From Cryobacterium levicorallinum (lineage in GTDB: Bacteria > Actinomycetota > Actinomycetes > Actinomycetales > Microbacteriaceae): a DNA stretch of 64,000 nt. Below are positions 46,835-57,325 of this stretch, one piece after another (within the stretch, counting starts at the first letter, position 1; each line of letters opens with the position of its first letter). The stretch lies in the NCBI RefSeq assembly GCF_004402405.1, contig NZ_SOFE01000008.1, positions 62,001-126,000 on the forward strand, in the 5' to 3' direction. The notes under the pieces are model-generated. The model was not told where the DNA came from and made no database searches. It was given only the letters and a program-made list of their open reading frames with translations. Both the position numbers and the translations under genes were made by a program.

Positions 46835-48133
46835 CTACCCGAACAGCGGCTTCAGAGCGGTGACCAGTTGTTGCACGCCCAACACGATGAAGAGCAGCGC
46901 GCAGATGCCCAGCGCACCGTTGGTGAACCACTTATTGCGCCATTCCCGCGGGATGCGCTTGCCGTTCAACAGTCCCAGCAGGGTGATGGCGAGAAACGGC
47001 ATGAACAGTGAGCCAAGTACGCCGTAGGCCAGAATGAGGCCGATCGGTGAGCCGAGCAAAAACAGGATCATGGGCGGAAAAGTGAGCCATAACAGGTAGA
47101 ACTTGAAGTATTTGCCACCGACGAGGGTGTCGGGGTGGCCGGACTTCTTACCGCGCATATTGCCCCAGAAGTCGGCGAACATGAGGCTCACGCCGTTCCA
47201 CACACCGATGATCGATGAGAACGATGCCGCCCAGAAGCCCACCAGAAATCCGGTACCGACGACGACGCCGTACTTCTCGTTGAGCACCGTGGAGAGGTCG
47301 AGCAGTCCCTTGTCCCCCGCGCTCAGGGTGATACCGGCAGCGGCGACCACCTCGGCGCCGACGATGAGCATGGCGACGACGAAGATGCCGGTCATGACGT
47401 AGGCCATGCGGTTGTCGATGCGCATGACTTTCATCCAGCGCGGAGTGGACCAACCCTTTTCGCGCAGCCAGTAGCCGTAAGCGGCGAGGGTGATGGTGCC
47501 GCCGACACCGCCGGCCAAAGCGAGCGTGTAAAGCACTCCCCCCTCAGGAATGATCGGCACGAGGCCGGTGAGCATGGCCGGAAAGTCGGGCACGGCGATG
47601 ACGGCGAGGCCGACGACGGTGATGAACATGATGCCGACGAGCACTGCTGTGACCTTCTCGAAGAAGGCGTAGCGGCCGAACCAGACCATGGTCAGACCGG
47701 CGAGACCCATGAGAACGGCCCAGACCGGCAGCGGAAAGACTGGAAACAGTGCGGCGAGGGGCAGGGCAGCGGAGGACATGGCTGTGGCCCCGTAGACGAA
47801 TCCCCACAACATAATGTACGGCCCGAAGTACCAAGTGGTCCACTTGCCGAGGGACCGCCAGCCCTCGAAGATGGTCATGCCGGTAGCGAGGGTGTACCGG
47901 CCGGCGCCCTCGACCAGCACGATCTTAAGGATCACGCCGAGAATGACCGCCCAGAGCAGGGCGTAGCCGTATCGGGATCCGGCGACGAGGGTGGCAACCA
48001 TGTCGGCGGCTCCGACGCCGGTCGCGGCCACGACCAGTCCGGGGCCAACGATCTTCCATTTGGGAAGCGGACCGTCGTCGAGGGGGGCAGGGGAGACCAG
48101 CTTGACGTCGCCGGTGTTGTTGCCTGAGGTCAT
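46835..48133 (-). CDS. Nramp-like (SLC11 family) membrane transporter with non-canonical metal motifs
   Basis: Membrane protein of 432 aa with about 11 hydrophobic segments and overall Nramp similarity (GPGLVVAATGVGAADMVATL at the start of TM1). Canonical Mn/Fe transporters have DPGN in TM1 and MPH in TM6. Here TM1 reads TGVGAADMV and the TM6 region GGTITLAAYGYWLRE, so both ligand motifs are missing. The substrate may therefore not be Mn2+; Mg2+ or Al3+-type relatives also deviate here. ATG 48133 is assigned; the longer upstream frame lacks homology. Confidence 0.82.
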   Translation of the reverse strand: MTSGNNTGDVKLVSPAPLDDGPLPKWKIVGPGLVVAATGVGAADMVATLVAGSRYGYALLWAVILGVILKIVLVEGAGRYTLATGMTIFEGWRSLGKWTTWYFGPYIMLWGFVYGATAMSSAALPLAALFPVFPLPVWAVLMGLAGLTMVWFGRYAFFEKVTAVLVGIMFITVVGLAVIAVPDFPAMLTGLVPIIPEGGVLYTLALAGGVGGTITLAAYGYWLREKGWSTPRWMKVMRIDNRMAYVMTGIFVVAMLIVGAEVVAAAGITLSAGDKGLLDLSTVLNEKYGVVVGTGFLVGFWAASFSSIIGVWNGVSLMFADFWGNMRGKKSGHPDTLVGGKYFKFYLLWLTFPPMILFLLGSPIGLILAYGVLGSLFMPFLAITLLGLLNGKRIPREWRNKWFTNGALGICALLFIVLGVQQLVTALKPLFG

Positions 48134-48291
48134 GGTGGTACCGGCCTTACGCGAGTGGAAAGGAGGCCCCACAGGCCCCCGTTTTGCAGGACTTGCGGCG
48201 AAGCTGTGCATCGGTGCACAGGACCAGCGGAACCGGCCATGCGACCGGTGCATTCCTCGACTCTACCCATAATGGGGTAATCAACGGGTTT
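48134..48291. promoter_or_regulatory. Upstream region of the Nramp-like gene with two inverted repeats
   Basis: No gene here. TGTGCATCGGTGCACA (48205-48220) has 6-bp perfect arms and TACCCATAATGGGGTA (48264-48279) has 5-bp perfect arms. On the minus strand the second contains CATTAT, a plausible -10 box. Either could bind a metal-responsive repressor; this is inferred from position only. Confidence 0.45.
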
Positions 48292-49617
48292 TCACACGGA
48301 GGTGAAGGCCACCGCCCGGTCGACTCCGTCATAGCCACCGGCCGGCGCTGCGAGACCGAAAAAAGCGGCCACCGTCGGTGCTACGTCCATCGTGCGCGCC
48401 GGGTCCGACAGGGTGATTCCGGTGCGCACGCGCGGGCTTCCACCGGAGATGAAGAACGGAATCGGCTCCGTCGTCGGATGCCCGTGATTGCCCGGAATCG
48501 GATTCGACAGCACGCCCGGATCAGAAAAACGCCAGCCCGCCCGGCAGTAGGCCACGAGGTTACCGGCGTTTGCGCCCAGTCGCAGCTCTGCCGGTTCATG
48601 CACCGCGAGCACCCCCTCGTGGGCCGTGACCAAAGCACGGACTTCGGCGAGTCCGGCAGCACGGCCGGCGTCGCTGCCCACCCAGTACACTAGGTCGGCG
48701 CCGCCGTTCTGACCGATGACGACCTGCTCGCGCAGTTCTGGGTGATCCTGCAAAATCAGATCAATCGAGATCAGGTTCGAGGGGATCGACCAATCCATCG
48801 AGTGGTCGGCGAGCACCATGATGACACTGCTCTCCCAGAGCCCGACAGTGACCAGGTGATCGACGAAACGACCGATCTGAGAGTCGCTCCGGGCAAGAGA
48901 GGCGGTGCGGGCGATCTTGACCGAAGAGCCGGTTTCGTCAGAATGCCCGAACCGGTCGATGTCGCCGAAGTTGGCGAAGACCAGGTCGGGGTCGGACGCC
49001 GTGACCATGGCGATGAGGGCGTCCATCGTGAACTGGTCGGGCGCGTGGCCGCTCACCGGTACGAGCGGCGCCGGCTCCCACCGGTAGGTCGCGCGTTCGC
49101 CGAATATTCCGAACAGGTACTCCTTGCTGAGCACCGATCCGGTGGTCAGGCCACCGGTTCGCAGCCGCTCCAGCACGGTCGGAAACCGCAAATCGCTCGG
49201 TCGGTCCAGGTTGCGCACAACACCTTCAGCACGGTCGTAGACGGCATTCGCCGGAACACCGGAGCGGTCCGGCCGGACGCCGGTCATCATCATGACGTGA
49301 TTGGGGATGGTCTCCATGATGGGGAGCGACCGGGCCGCCGGAAAATTGACGCCCTGTGTACGCAGCGCGTGCAGGCGGGGTGTGAGCTCGGGCGTGATCT
49401 CGTCGGGGCGGCATCCGTCAATGACCAGCACGTACACCCGAGTACGGGCGGCGGGGGCTCTTGGGTCTGCAGCAGCGGATGTCGCGGCCCAGGCCGCTCC
49501 CGGCGCAGCGGACAGCACGACGGCAGCTCCGGCGCCCACGGCGATCTTGAGAAATGTCCGACGGTTGGCGATGCCGTCTGCTTGGCTCACCGCTGTCAGC
49601 GAATCGAGGCCGCTCAC
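48292..49617 (-). CDS. Tat-exported alkaline phosphatase superfamily protein (type I phosphodiesterase/nucleotide pyrophosphatase)
   Basis: Protein of 441 aa with a twin-arginine signal, RRTFLKIAVGAGAAVVLSAA at residues 19-38, cleaved near AWA-ATS. The metal-dependent core starts VYVLVIDGCRPDEIT near residue 62, the nucleophile Thr is in IMETIPNHVMM near residue 103, and GDIDRFGHSDET near 222 and LADHSMDWS near 273 supply further metal ligands. It would release phosphate from diesters outside the membrane. The GTG start overlaps the PhoD stop (GTGA), so the two phosphatases form one operon. Confidence 0.9.
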   Translation of the reverse strand: MSGLDSLTAVSQADGIANRRTFLKIAVGAGAAVVLSAAPGAAWAATSAAADPRAPAARTRVYVLVIDGCRPDEITPELTPRLHALRTQGVNFPAARSLPIMETIPNHVMMMTGVRPDRSGVPANAVYDRAEGVVRNLDRPSDLRFPTVLERLRTGGLTTGSVLSKEYLFGIFGERATYRWEPAPLVPVSGHAPDQFTMDALIAMVTASDPDLVFANFGDIDRFGHSDETGSSVKIARTASLARSDSQIGRFVDHLVTVGLWESSVIMVLADHSMDWSIPSNLISIDLILQDHPELREQVVIGQNGGADLVYWVGSDAGRAAGLAEVRALVTAHEGVLAVHEPAELRLGANAGNLVAYCRAGWRFSDPGVLSNPIPGNHGHPTTEPIPFFISGGSPRVRTGITLSDPARTMDVAPTVAAFFGLAAPAGGYDGVDRAVAFTSV

Positions 49618-51257
49618 AACGCGGCCGTCACCGTCTGCGTACCGGCCGCGACCCGGAACGACGTCGACAGTGAACTCGTGGACGCCGGGCTGGTGCGCTC
49701 CGACAGCACGTACCAGTCCATCCGCACCGCTGCCGGTGTCACCTCGAGCACGGAGAAGCCGTGCGAGTCGAAGTCGAGGTATTTGACGTGCGGGTTCGCG
49801 GTCCGGAACGCGGTTTCAACGGCGAGGGACGCGGTGCGCGGCGGCACCCCGAGAATGTCGTCGAGATTGTCGCTGGTCACCGAGGTGCAGACCAGTTCGG
49901 TGGCGACGGAGGTGCCGGTTGTCGGGTAGGTCAGCGGGTCGGCCGGAATGTCGCAGGCCCAGCCGGAATGGATGTCCCCGGTGAGGAAGACGGTATCCGT
50001 GACGCCGTGGTCGCGCAGGTGACTGATCACACGACTGCGATCGGCGGCGTAGCCGTCCCACTGGTCGACGTTGTACGGCACGCCGTCGATCGTCGTGGTG
50101 CCAAGGAGGGCCTGCACTCCCCCGATCTCGGCGGTGGACAACGTCGACGGAAAGCGCACCGGCGCGATCATGACCGGGTTCCCCACCAGTTTCCACTGCG
50201 TGTCGGTTTGCGTGAACCCGTCGAGGAGCCAGTCCATTTGTGCGGTGCCGGTGATGGTGCGGTCGGGGCTGGAGATGTCGGCGCTGACCATGTTCGCGGC
50301 CTGCTCGCTGCGGTAGCTGCGCAGGTCGAGCATCGACACACTCGCCAGGTCGCCGAAGCCGAAGCGACGATAGAGCTGGCCGCCCACGTCGTAGCGCACC
50401 GGCATCCACTCGGCATAAGCCTGCTGGGACGCCTCCCGCCGCGCCTTCCAGGTGCCCTCGGCGCCCTCGGCGTGGTTTTCGGCGCCCTCCGACCAGGCAT
50501 CGTTGGCGGATTCGTGGTCGTCCCAGGTGACGATGACGGGCACCGCGGCGTGCAGCGACTGCAGGTCGAGGTCGGATTTGTACTGCGCGTGCCGACGACG
50601 GTAGTGCTCGAGGGTGATCATTTCGGTCGTGGGGTCGTGTGGCCGCACGACCACGTCACGGGCCTGGTACTCACCGACGCCGTATTCGTAGAGGTAGTCC
50701 CCGAGGTGCAGCACGACGTCGAGGTCGCCGCGATCGGCGAGGTGGCGGTACGCGGTGAAGAAGCCCGCCTGCAGGTTGGCGCAGGACACGACACCGAGGC
50801 GCAGGCGATCGATGGCGACACCGGCGGCCGGGGCTGTCTTGGTGCGACCGACCGGGGAGGCGACTCCGCCGGACCTGAAGCGAAACCAGTAGATGGTGGA
50901 CGGCCGCAGCCCGGTGGGTGTCGCCTTCACCGTGTGATCCCGGGCTGCACCGGTTATGGTCGTGCCCTTCGCTGCGACCCGCAAAAAGCCCGAGTCCTCG
51001 GCCACCTCCCAGGTCACCGAGACGTCGGGGCCCAGGCCCGACCCGGGTACGGCTTCGGTCATCGGAGTGACCCGAGTCCAGAGCAGGATGCCGTCGGGCA
51101 GCGGGTCTCCGGAGGCAACGCCGTGGTCGAATCGGGTGCCGGCGGACAGGACGGCGGCGTTCGAGCTGGCTGGCTGGCCGCCCACGGTCGCTGCTGCGGC
51201 GCCGGCAACAACGAAAACACCGGCCGAGAAGAGATCACGTCGAGAGAGAGTAGACAT
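49614..51257 (-). CDS. phoD: Tat-exported alkaline phosphatase D (PhoD)
   Basis: Secreted phosphodiesterase/alkaline phosphatase of 547 aa. Tat signal SRRDLFSAGVFVVAGAA at the N-terminus; PhoD_N domain about 40-130; catalytic domain with LGVVSCANLQAGFF near 155, LHLGDYLYEYG near 183, VTWDDHESANDAW near 245 and FLTGDIHSGWACD near 425 holding the Fe/Ca ligands. ATG 51257 is assigned, a GTG one codon upstream is possible. Two direct GTTCA repeats 50-71 bp upstream resemble a PHO box, consistent with induction on phosphate starvation. Confidence 0.92.
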   Translation of the reverse strand: MSTLSRRDLFSAGVFVVAGAAAATVGGQPASSNAAVLSAGTRFDHGVASGDPLPDGILLWTRVTPMTEAVPGSGLGPDVSVTWEVAEDSGFLRVAAKGTTITGAARDHTVKATPTGLRPSTIYWFRFRSGGVASPVGRTKTAPAAGVAIDRLRLGVVSCANLQAGFFTAYRHLADRGDLDVVLHLGDYLYEYGVGEYQARDVVVRPHDPTTEMITLEHYRRRHAQYKSDLDLQSLHAAVPVIVTWDDHESANDAWSEGAENHAEGAEGTWKARREASQQAYAEWMPVRYDVGGQLYRRFGFGDLASVSMLDLRSYRSEQAANMVSADISSPDRTITGTAQMDWLLDGFTQTDTQWKLVGNPVMIAPVRFPSTLSTAEIGGVQALLGTTTIDGVPYNVDQWDGYAADRSRVISHLRDHGVTDTVFLTGDIHSGWACDIPADPLTYPTTGTSVATELVCTSVTSDNLDDILGVPPRTASLAVETAFRTANPHVKYLDFDSHGFSVLEVTPAAVRMDWYVLSERTSPASTSSLSTSFRVAAGTQTVTAAL

Positions 51258-51306
51258 CACCCCAGTTTGGGGGCGACTGCCGAATACTTAGCAGTGAGAT
51301 CATTCT

Positions 51307-51328
51307 GTTCACCGAGTGTTCAGCGCGG
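51307..51328. promoter_or_regulatory. Candidate PHO box (PhoP site) upstream of phoD
   Basis: Two contiguous 11-nt direct repeats, GTTCACCGAGT (51307-51317) and GTTCAGCGCGG (51318-51328), match the GTTCA core and 11-nt spacing of Streptomyces PHO boxes. They lie about 50 bp before phoD, between it and the preceding DUF998 gene. They read on the plus strand, opposite to phoD. Confidence 0.6.
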
Positions 51329-51343
51329 GCCGGCTGGTGTAAG

Positions 51344-52018
51344 TCAGGCCAGTCGACGGATTCCGGCGCTCACGCACCACGTCCACCCCAGAATACCCAC
51401 GAGGGCCACGCGCTCCGCGAGCCCGACCACACCGGGCGCCCAGGCACTGGCGGCGACCACTGCGAGCAGACCGGTCAGGGTGAACGCCGCGAAAACTATC
51501 GCCCACGGCTGCACCCGCGGCATAACCCGGCGGATGCGCAACCAGGCCGTAAGTAGCAGGATGGCGATCAGGGCCGCGACGAAGCCGAAGGACGCTACGG
51601 CCAGGTGGATGGCGCCGACGGTGGTCGACGTCTGCAGGGTGCTCTCGTGGGACGCGCTGACATCGGTCGGAAAGAAAGCGAGCACGGCCGAGCTGGCTCC
51701 CCCAACAAGAAACAGCCCGAGGCCGGCGCCGAGCAGCAGGTCCCGACGCCGTGGGACCAGCAGCCTGGCCGCCAGCGCGATCGCCACTACGGCGGCGACG
51801 CAGAACACCGCTCGCCCGAGAAAATTGAGGTTCATGATCCAGCCGAACGGCCCGACCGCGAGGTTGCTCTCGGCGTCGCTGATCGGGCTGTAGTGCGGCG
51901 GCAGAAATTGCAGCGCCACGTCGATGAACACGTAGAGGCACACGCCGAGCATGGCCAGGGCCGACATGCGGTTGCGCCACACCGTTTGATTTTCGGTGCC
52001 CACGGCATCCGTTGTCAT
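51344..52018 (-). CDS. DUF998 family membrane protein
   Basis: Protein of 224 aa with six hydrophobic segments (about 18-38, 57-83, 92-113, 132-158, 168-190, 198-218) and the PISDAESNLAVGPFGW segment near residue 46 common in DUF998 proteins. The function is unknown. The ATG at 52018 follows an amino-acid-biosynthesis gene (ilvC) by 85 bp in the same direction, and the PHO box region follows its stop. Confidence 0.8.
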   Translation of the reverse strand: MTTDAVGTENQTVWRNRMSALAMLGVCLYVFIDVALQFLPPHYSPISDAESNLAVGPFGWIMNLNFLGRAVFCVAAVVAIALAARLLVPRRRDLLLGAGLGLFLVGGASSAVLAFFPTDVSASHESTLQTSTTVGAIHLAVASFGFVAALIAILLLTAWLRIRRVMPRVQPWAIVFAAFTLTGLLAVVAASAWAPGVVGLAERVALVGILGWTWCVSAGIRRLA

Positions 52019-52102
52019 TCGTCTGCCCTTTCGACGCTCGTGCCGGGGAACGAAGAAGGGGCTCTCGCGAACGAGAACCCCTTCCTCAATCTAAGCGGAT
52101 GC

Positions 52103-53155
<1,053 letters not shown>

Positions 53156-53177
53156 TTAGTAGAAAAAGTTGAAACCG

Positions 53178-53687
53178 TTAGTTTTTGAAGACGCGCTCGG
53201 TAATCGATTTGGAACCGCGGCCGATGGCGAGCATGCCCGACTGCGCAAGTTCACGAATTCCGAACGGCTCGAGAATGCGCAAGAACGCCTGGGTCTTGCC
53301 GGTGTCACCGGTGACCTCGATGACGAGGGCGTCGGCGGCGACGTCGACGACCCGGGCTCGGAACAGGGTGACCGCTTCGAGCACCTGCGACCGGGTCGTG
53401 TTGTCCACCTTGACCTTGATCAGGAGGTGTTCGCGCTGCACCGACTGGGTGGGGTCGAGTTCGACGATCTTGATCACATTGATCAGCTTGTTGAGCTGCT
53501 TCGTCACCTGCTCAAGCGGGATGTCCTCGACGTCAACCAGAATCGTGATGCGGGACAGCCCGGCGATCTCGCTGTGCCCCACGGCGAGGCTCTCAATATT
53601 GAAGCCCCGACGCGCGAACAGGCCAGCGACGCGTGTGAGCAGGCCGGGCTTGTCCTCGACGAGCAGGCTCAGAACGTGGCTCGTCAC
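53178..53687 (-). CDS. ilvN: acetolactate synthase small (regulatory) subunit
   Basis: Regulatory subunit of acetohydroxyacid synthase, 169 aa. N-terminal ACT domain (about 1-75: HVLSLLVEDKPGLLTRVAGL, then RRGFNIESLAVG) binds valine; the C-terminal part (EPFGIRELAQSGMLAIGRG) is the ALS_ss_C domain. The GTG at 53687 begins TSHVLSLL directly after the ilvB TAA (overlap-free, GGAG 10 nt upstream). Feedback by valine is inferred from the family. Confidence 0.95.
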   Translation of the reverse strand: MTSHVLSLLVEDKPGLLTRVAGLFARRGFNIESLAVGHSEIAGLSRITILVDVEDIPLEQVTKQLNKLINVIKIVELDPTQSVQREHLLIKVKVDNTTRSQVLEAVTLFRARVVDVAADALVIEVTGDTGKTQAFLRILEPFGIRELAQSGMLAIGRGSKSITERVFKN

Positions 53688-53689
53688 GG

Positions 53690-55498
53690 TTACTCGTCTC
53701 CCCAGGTGGGTGCATGGTCTTTGGCGTACTGAACGAAACTGTTGCTGACTCCCTGCGGAACCATCGGCCACACCATGGCGCCGGGGCTCACAATGAAGTC
53801 GATGACGACGGGGCGGTCATTGGTGGCGAGGGCCAGTTTGATGGCGTCATCGACCTGGTCCTTGCTGGTGACCCGAATTCCGAGCGCACCATAGGCATCC
53901 GCCATCTTGATGAAGTCCGGAACCATGGCGGTGCCGTGACCGGTGTTCAGGTCCGTGAAGGAGTGCCGCCCGTCGTAAAACAGCGACTGCCACTGGCGCA
54001 CCATGCCGAGGGAGGAGTTGTTGATGATCGCGACCTTGATCGGGATCTTGTTGATCGTGCAGGTGGCGAGTTCCTGGTTGGTCATCTGGAAGCAACCGTC
54101 GCCGTCGATCGACCAGACCACGCGGTCCGGCTCGGCGACCTTGGCGCCCATCGCCGCGGGAACCGAGTACCCCATAGTGCCGGCTCCGCCCGAGTTGAGC
54201 CAGGAATTGGGACGCTCGTACTTGATGTACTGCGCCGCCCACATCTGGTGCTGGCCAACGCCGGCCGCGTAGACCGCTTCCGGGCCGGTGAGCTCGCCGA
54301 TTCGCTGGATCACGTACTGCGGGGCCAACAGGCCGTCGGTGGGCTCGGTGAAGCCGAGCGGGAACTCGTCTTTCAAGCCACGCAGGTAGGTCCACCACTC
54401 AGCGGTGTCGGGAACACCGGCGTCGGGGGCGGCGGCCTGAACCGCCTCCTGCCAGGCAACGATGAGATCGGCGATGACATCTTTGGCATCACCGACGATG
54501 GGTACATCGGCCAGACGAATCTTGGAGATTTCGGCCGGGTCGACGTCAACGTGCACGATCTTCGCATTCGGGGCGAATTCGCTGATCTTTCCGGTCACCC
54601 GGTCGTCGAAGCGTGCTCCGAACGAAATGATGAGGTCGCTCTCCTGCAGCGCGAGCACGGCGGGAACGGTGCCGTGCATGCCCGGCATTCCGAGGTGCTG
54701 CGGGTGCGAGTCGGGGAAGGCGCCACGTGCCATCAGGGTGGTCACGACCGGTGCGCCGGTCGTCTCGGCGAGCACGAGGAGCTCGGGTGAGGCCTTGGCC
54801 CGGATCACACCGCCGCCCACGTAGAGCACCGGCTTCTTGGCATTGAGCAGCAACTGGGCCGCAACCTGCACCTGCTTGCCGTGGGCCTTGACGATCGGCC
54901 GGTAACCAGGAAGGTCGAGCTTCGGCGGCCAGATGAACGGTGCCAAGTTCTGCTGCGCGTCCTTGGTGATGTCGACGAGCACCGGGCCGGGGCGTCCGGT
55001 CGAGGCGATGTGGTACGCCGAGGCGATGGCCGCCGGAATCTCCTCTGCCCGGCGAGCCAGGAAGGAGTGCTTGGTGATCGGCATCGTGATGCCGATGATG
55101 TCGGCCTCCTGGAAGGCATCCGTTCCCATGGACGTCGAGAAGACCTGGCCGGTGATCGCGAGCAGCGGGACCGAGTCCATGTAGGCGTCTGCAATGGCCG
55201 TGACCAGGTTGGTGGCACCCGGTCCGCTCGTGGCGATCGCCACGCCGACCCGGCCGGTTGCGGAGGCATAACCCTCGGCGGCATGACCGGCACCCTGTTC
55301 GTGGCGCACCAGAATGTGGCGGATCTTGGTTTGCGTCATCAGCTCGTCGTACAGCGGGATGACGGCGCCGCCGGGGATACCGAAAACGTCGGTAACACCG
55401 AGCAGCTCCAGGGTGCGAATGATCGCCCCAGAACCGGTGAGCATTTCCGGCTCCGCGGACGCGGGGGCCGAGGGCACAGGCGTGGTTTCCGTGGTCAT
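53690..55498 (-). CDS. ilvB: acetolactate synthase large (catalytic) subunit
   Basis: Thiamine-diphosphate enzyme of 602 aa condensing pyruvate to acetolactate. [16 protein letters not shown] near residue 40, the catalytic Glu in [14 protein letters not shown] near 65, FAD-domain [12 protein letters not shown] near 300, and the ThDP/Mg motif [17 protein letters not shown] near 470. ATG 55498 is chosen ([12 protein letters not shown]) with AGGGA 11 nt upstream. Located between ilvD (86 bp upstream) and ilvN. Confidence 0.96.
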   Translation of the reverse strand: MTTETTPVPSAPASAEPEMLTGSGAIIRTLELLGVTDVFGIPGGAVIPLYDELMTQTKIRHILVRHEQGAGHAAEGYASATGRVGVAIATSGPGATNLVTAIADAYMDSVPLLAITGQVFSTSMGTDAFQEADIIGITMPITKHSFLARRAEEIPAAIASAYHIASTGRPGPVLVDITKDAQQNLAPFIWPPKLDLPGYRPIVKAHGKQVQVAAQLLLNAKKPVLYVGGGVIRAKASPELLVLAETTGAPVVTTLMARGAFPDSHPQHLGMPGMHGTVPAVLALQESDLIISFGARFDDRVTGKISEFAPNAKIVHVDVDPAEISKIRLADVPIVGDAKDVIADLIVAWQEAVQAAAPDAGVPDTAEWWTYLRGLKDEFPLGFTEPTDGLLAPQYVIQRIGELTGPEAVYAAGVGQHQMWAAQYIKYERPNSWLNSGGAGTMGYSVPAAMGAKVAEPDRVVWSIDGDGCFQMTNQELATCTINKIPIKVAIINNSSLGMVRQWQSLFYDGRHSFTDLNTGHGTAMVPDFIKMADAYGALGIRVTSKDQVDDAIKLALATNDRPVVIDFIVSPGAMVWPMVPQGVSNSFVQYAKDHAPTWGDE

Positions 55499-55584
55499 GA
55501 TCGTAGAATCCCTACTTTGAAATCGGTCTTGCGACATCTATCAGCGTGTCCCCACGGGGTGTGCCGGTGAGCCGGTGCGCAGCG

Positions 55585-57279
55585 TCAGCCGGTGATGGCG
55601 CCTTCGGCGGCGGAATGCACGAGCTTTGCGTACTTTGCCAGCACGCCCCGGGTATAGCGCGGGGGAAGAGGCGCCCAGCCGACTTGCCGGGCGGCCAGCT
55701 CAGCAGGTGCGACCAGTAGGTCAAGCGTGCGAGCTGCGATATCGACCCGTATCAGATCCCCATCGCGCACGAAGGCGATTGGACCTGCGTCCACCGCTTC
55801 GGGTGCTATGTGGCCGATGCACAGTCCGGTTGTGCCGCCTGAGAATCGACCGTCCGTTAATAGTAGTACATCGGAGCCGAGCCCAGCGCCCTTGATGGCG
55901 GCGGTGATCGAGAGCATTTCGCGCATTCCCGGCCCGCCCTTCGGGCCTTCGTAGCGGATGATGACGACGTCACCCTTGTAGATTTTCCCCTCGGTCAGGG
56001 CGTCCATCGCTGCGCGCTCTCGCTCGAACACCCGGGCGGGGCCTTCGAAGACGGCGGCGTCGAAGCCGGCGGTCTTCACCACAGCACCTTCGGGCGCGAA
56101 GCTGCCCTTGAGGATGGTAATGCCACCGCTCTTGTGGATCGGGTTGTCGAGGGTGCGCAGCACCTCACCGTCGAGGTCGGGTGGGTCGATCTCGGCGAGG
56201 TTCTCGGCGACGGTCTTGCCGGTCACGGTGAGCGCGTCGCCGTGGATCAGGCCGGCCTCGAGCAGCGCACGCATGACGACGGGCACGCCGCCCTGGCGGT
56301 CCACGTCGTTCATGACGTACTTGCCGAACGGCTTGAGGTCGCCGATGTGCGGAACCTTGTCGCCGATGCGGTTGAAGTCGTCGAGGGTCAGCTCGACCTC
56401 GGCCTCGCGGGCGATGGCGAGCAGGTGCAGCACGGCGTTGGTGGAGCCGCCGAAGGCCATGGCCACGGCGATGGCGTTCTCGAATGCCTTGCGGGTGAGG
56501 ATGTCGCGGGCGGTGATACCGAGGCGCAGCATGTTGACCACGGCCTCGCCCGAGCGGTGGGCGAAATAGTCACGGCGACGGTCAGCGGATGCCGGGCTTG
56601 CCGAGCCGGGCAGACTCATTCCGAGGGCTTCCGCGACACTGGCCATGGTGTTCGCGGTGTACATACCGCCGCAGGCGCCCTCGCCCGGAGCGAACGCGCA
56701 CTCGATGCGCTTCGCATCCGTTTCACTCATGCGGCCGGCCTTGACGGCGCCGACGGCCTCGAACGCGTCGATGATGGTGATGTCTTTTTCGGTGCCGTCG
56801 GAAAGTTTGACCCAGCCCGGGGCGATCGATCCGGCGTAGAGGAACACGCTGGCGAGGTCGAGGCGGGCGGCGGCCATGAGCATGCCGGGCAGGGATTTGT
56901 CGCAACCGGCCAGCAGCACGCTGCCGTCGAGACGTTCGGCCTGCATGACGACCTCGACCGAGTCAGCGATGACCTCACGCGAGACGAGCGAGAAGTGCAT
57001 GCCCTCGTGGCCCATCGAAATGCCGTCGCTGACCGAGATGGTGCCGAACTGCAGCGGGTAGCCGCCACCGGAGTGCACGCCTTCTTTGGCGGCCTGGGCG
57101 AGGCGGTCGAGCGAGAGGTTGCACGGCGTGATCTCGTTCCACGAACTCGCAATGCCGATCTGGGGCTTGTCCCAGTCGGCGTCGCCCATGCCGACGGCGC
57201 GAAGCATTCCACGAGATGTGGTGGCCTCGATTCCATCCGTGACGGCGCGGCTACGGGGTTTCACATCGATCTCAGACAT
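55585..57279 (-). CDS. ilvD: dihydroxy-acid dehydratase
   Basis: Iron-sulfur dehydratase of 564 aa, third step of Ile/Val synthesis. Cluster cysteines in [12 protein letters not shown] near residue 53, [12 protein letters not shown] near 122 and [18 protein letters not shown] near 195; the C-terminal block [10 protein letters not shown] is also typical. The ATG at 57279 ([13 protein letters not shown]) starts the ilvD-ilvB-ilvN-ilvC run. No leader peptide was found in the 86 bp before ilvB. Confidence 0.96.
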   Translation of the reverse strand: MSEIDVKPRSRAVTDGIEATTSRGMLRAVGMGDADWDKPQIGIASSWNEITPCNLSLDRLAQAAKEGVHSGGGYPLQFGTISVSDGISMGHEGMHFSLVSREVIADSVEVVMQAERLDGSVLLAGCDKSLPGMLMAAARLDLASVFLYAGSIAPGWVKLSDGTEKDITIIDAFEAVGAVKAGRMSETDAKRIECAFAPGEGACGGMYTANTMASVAEALGMSLPGSASPASADRRRDYFAHRSGEAVVNMLRLGITARDILTRKAFENAIAVAMAFGGSTNAVLHLLAIAREAEVELTLDDFNRIGDKVPHIGDLKPFGKYVMNDVDRQGGVPVVMRALLEAGLIHGDALTVTGKTVAENLAEIDPPDLDGEVLRTLDNPIHKSGGITILKGSFAPEGAVVKTAGFDAAVFEGPARVFERERAAMDALTEGKIYKGDVVIIRYEGPKGGPGMREMLSITAAIKGAGLGSDVLLLTDGRFSGGTTGLCIGHIAPEAVDAGPIAFVRDGDLIRVDIAARTLDLLVAPAELAARQVGWAPLPPRYTRGVLAKYAKLVHSAAEGAITG

Positions 57280-57325
57280 GCCCCGAGTCTAGAACCTCAG
57301 GGCGCCCTCTATTTTCAATGGGGCC

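Noticed and set aside
49761-51893. A 710-codon plus-strand frame opposite phoD and the DUF998 gene
   Set aside because: Antisense to two well-supported genes; no domain or ribosome site.
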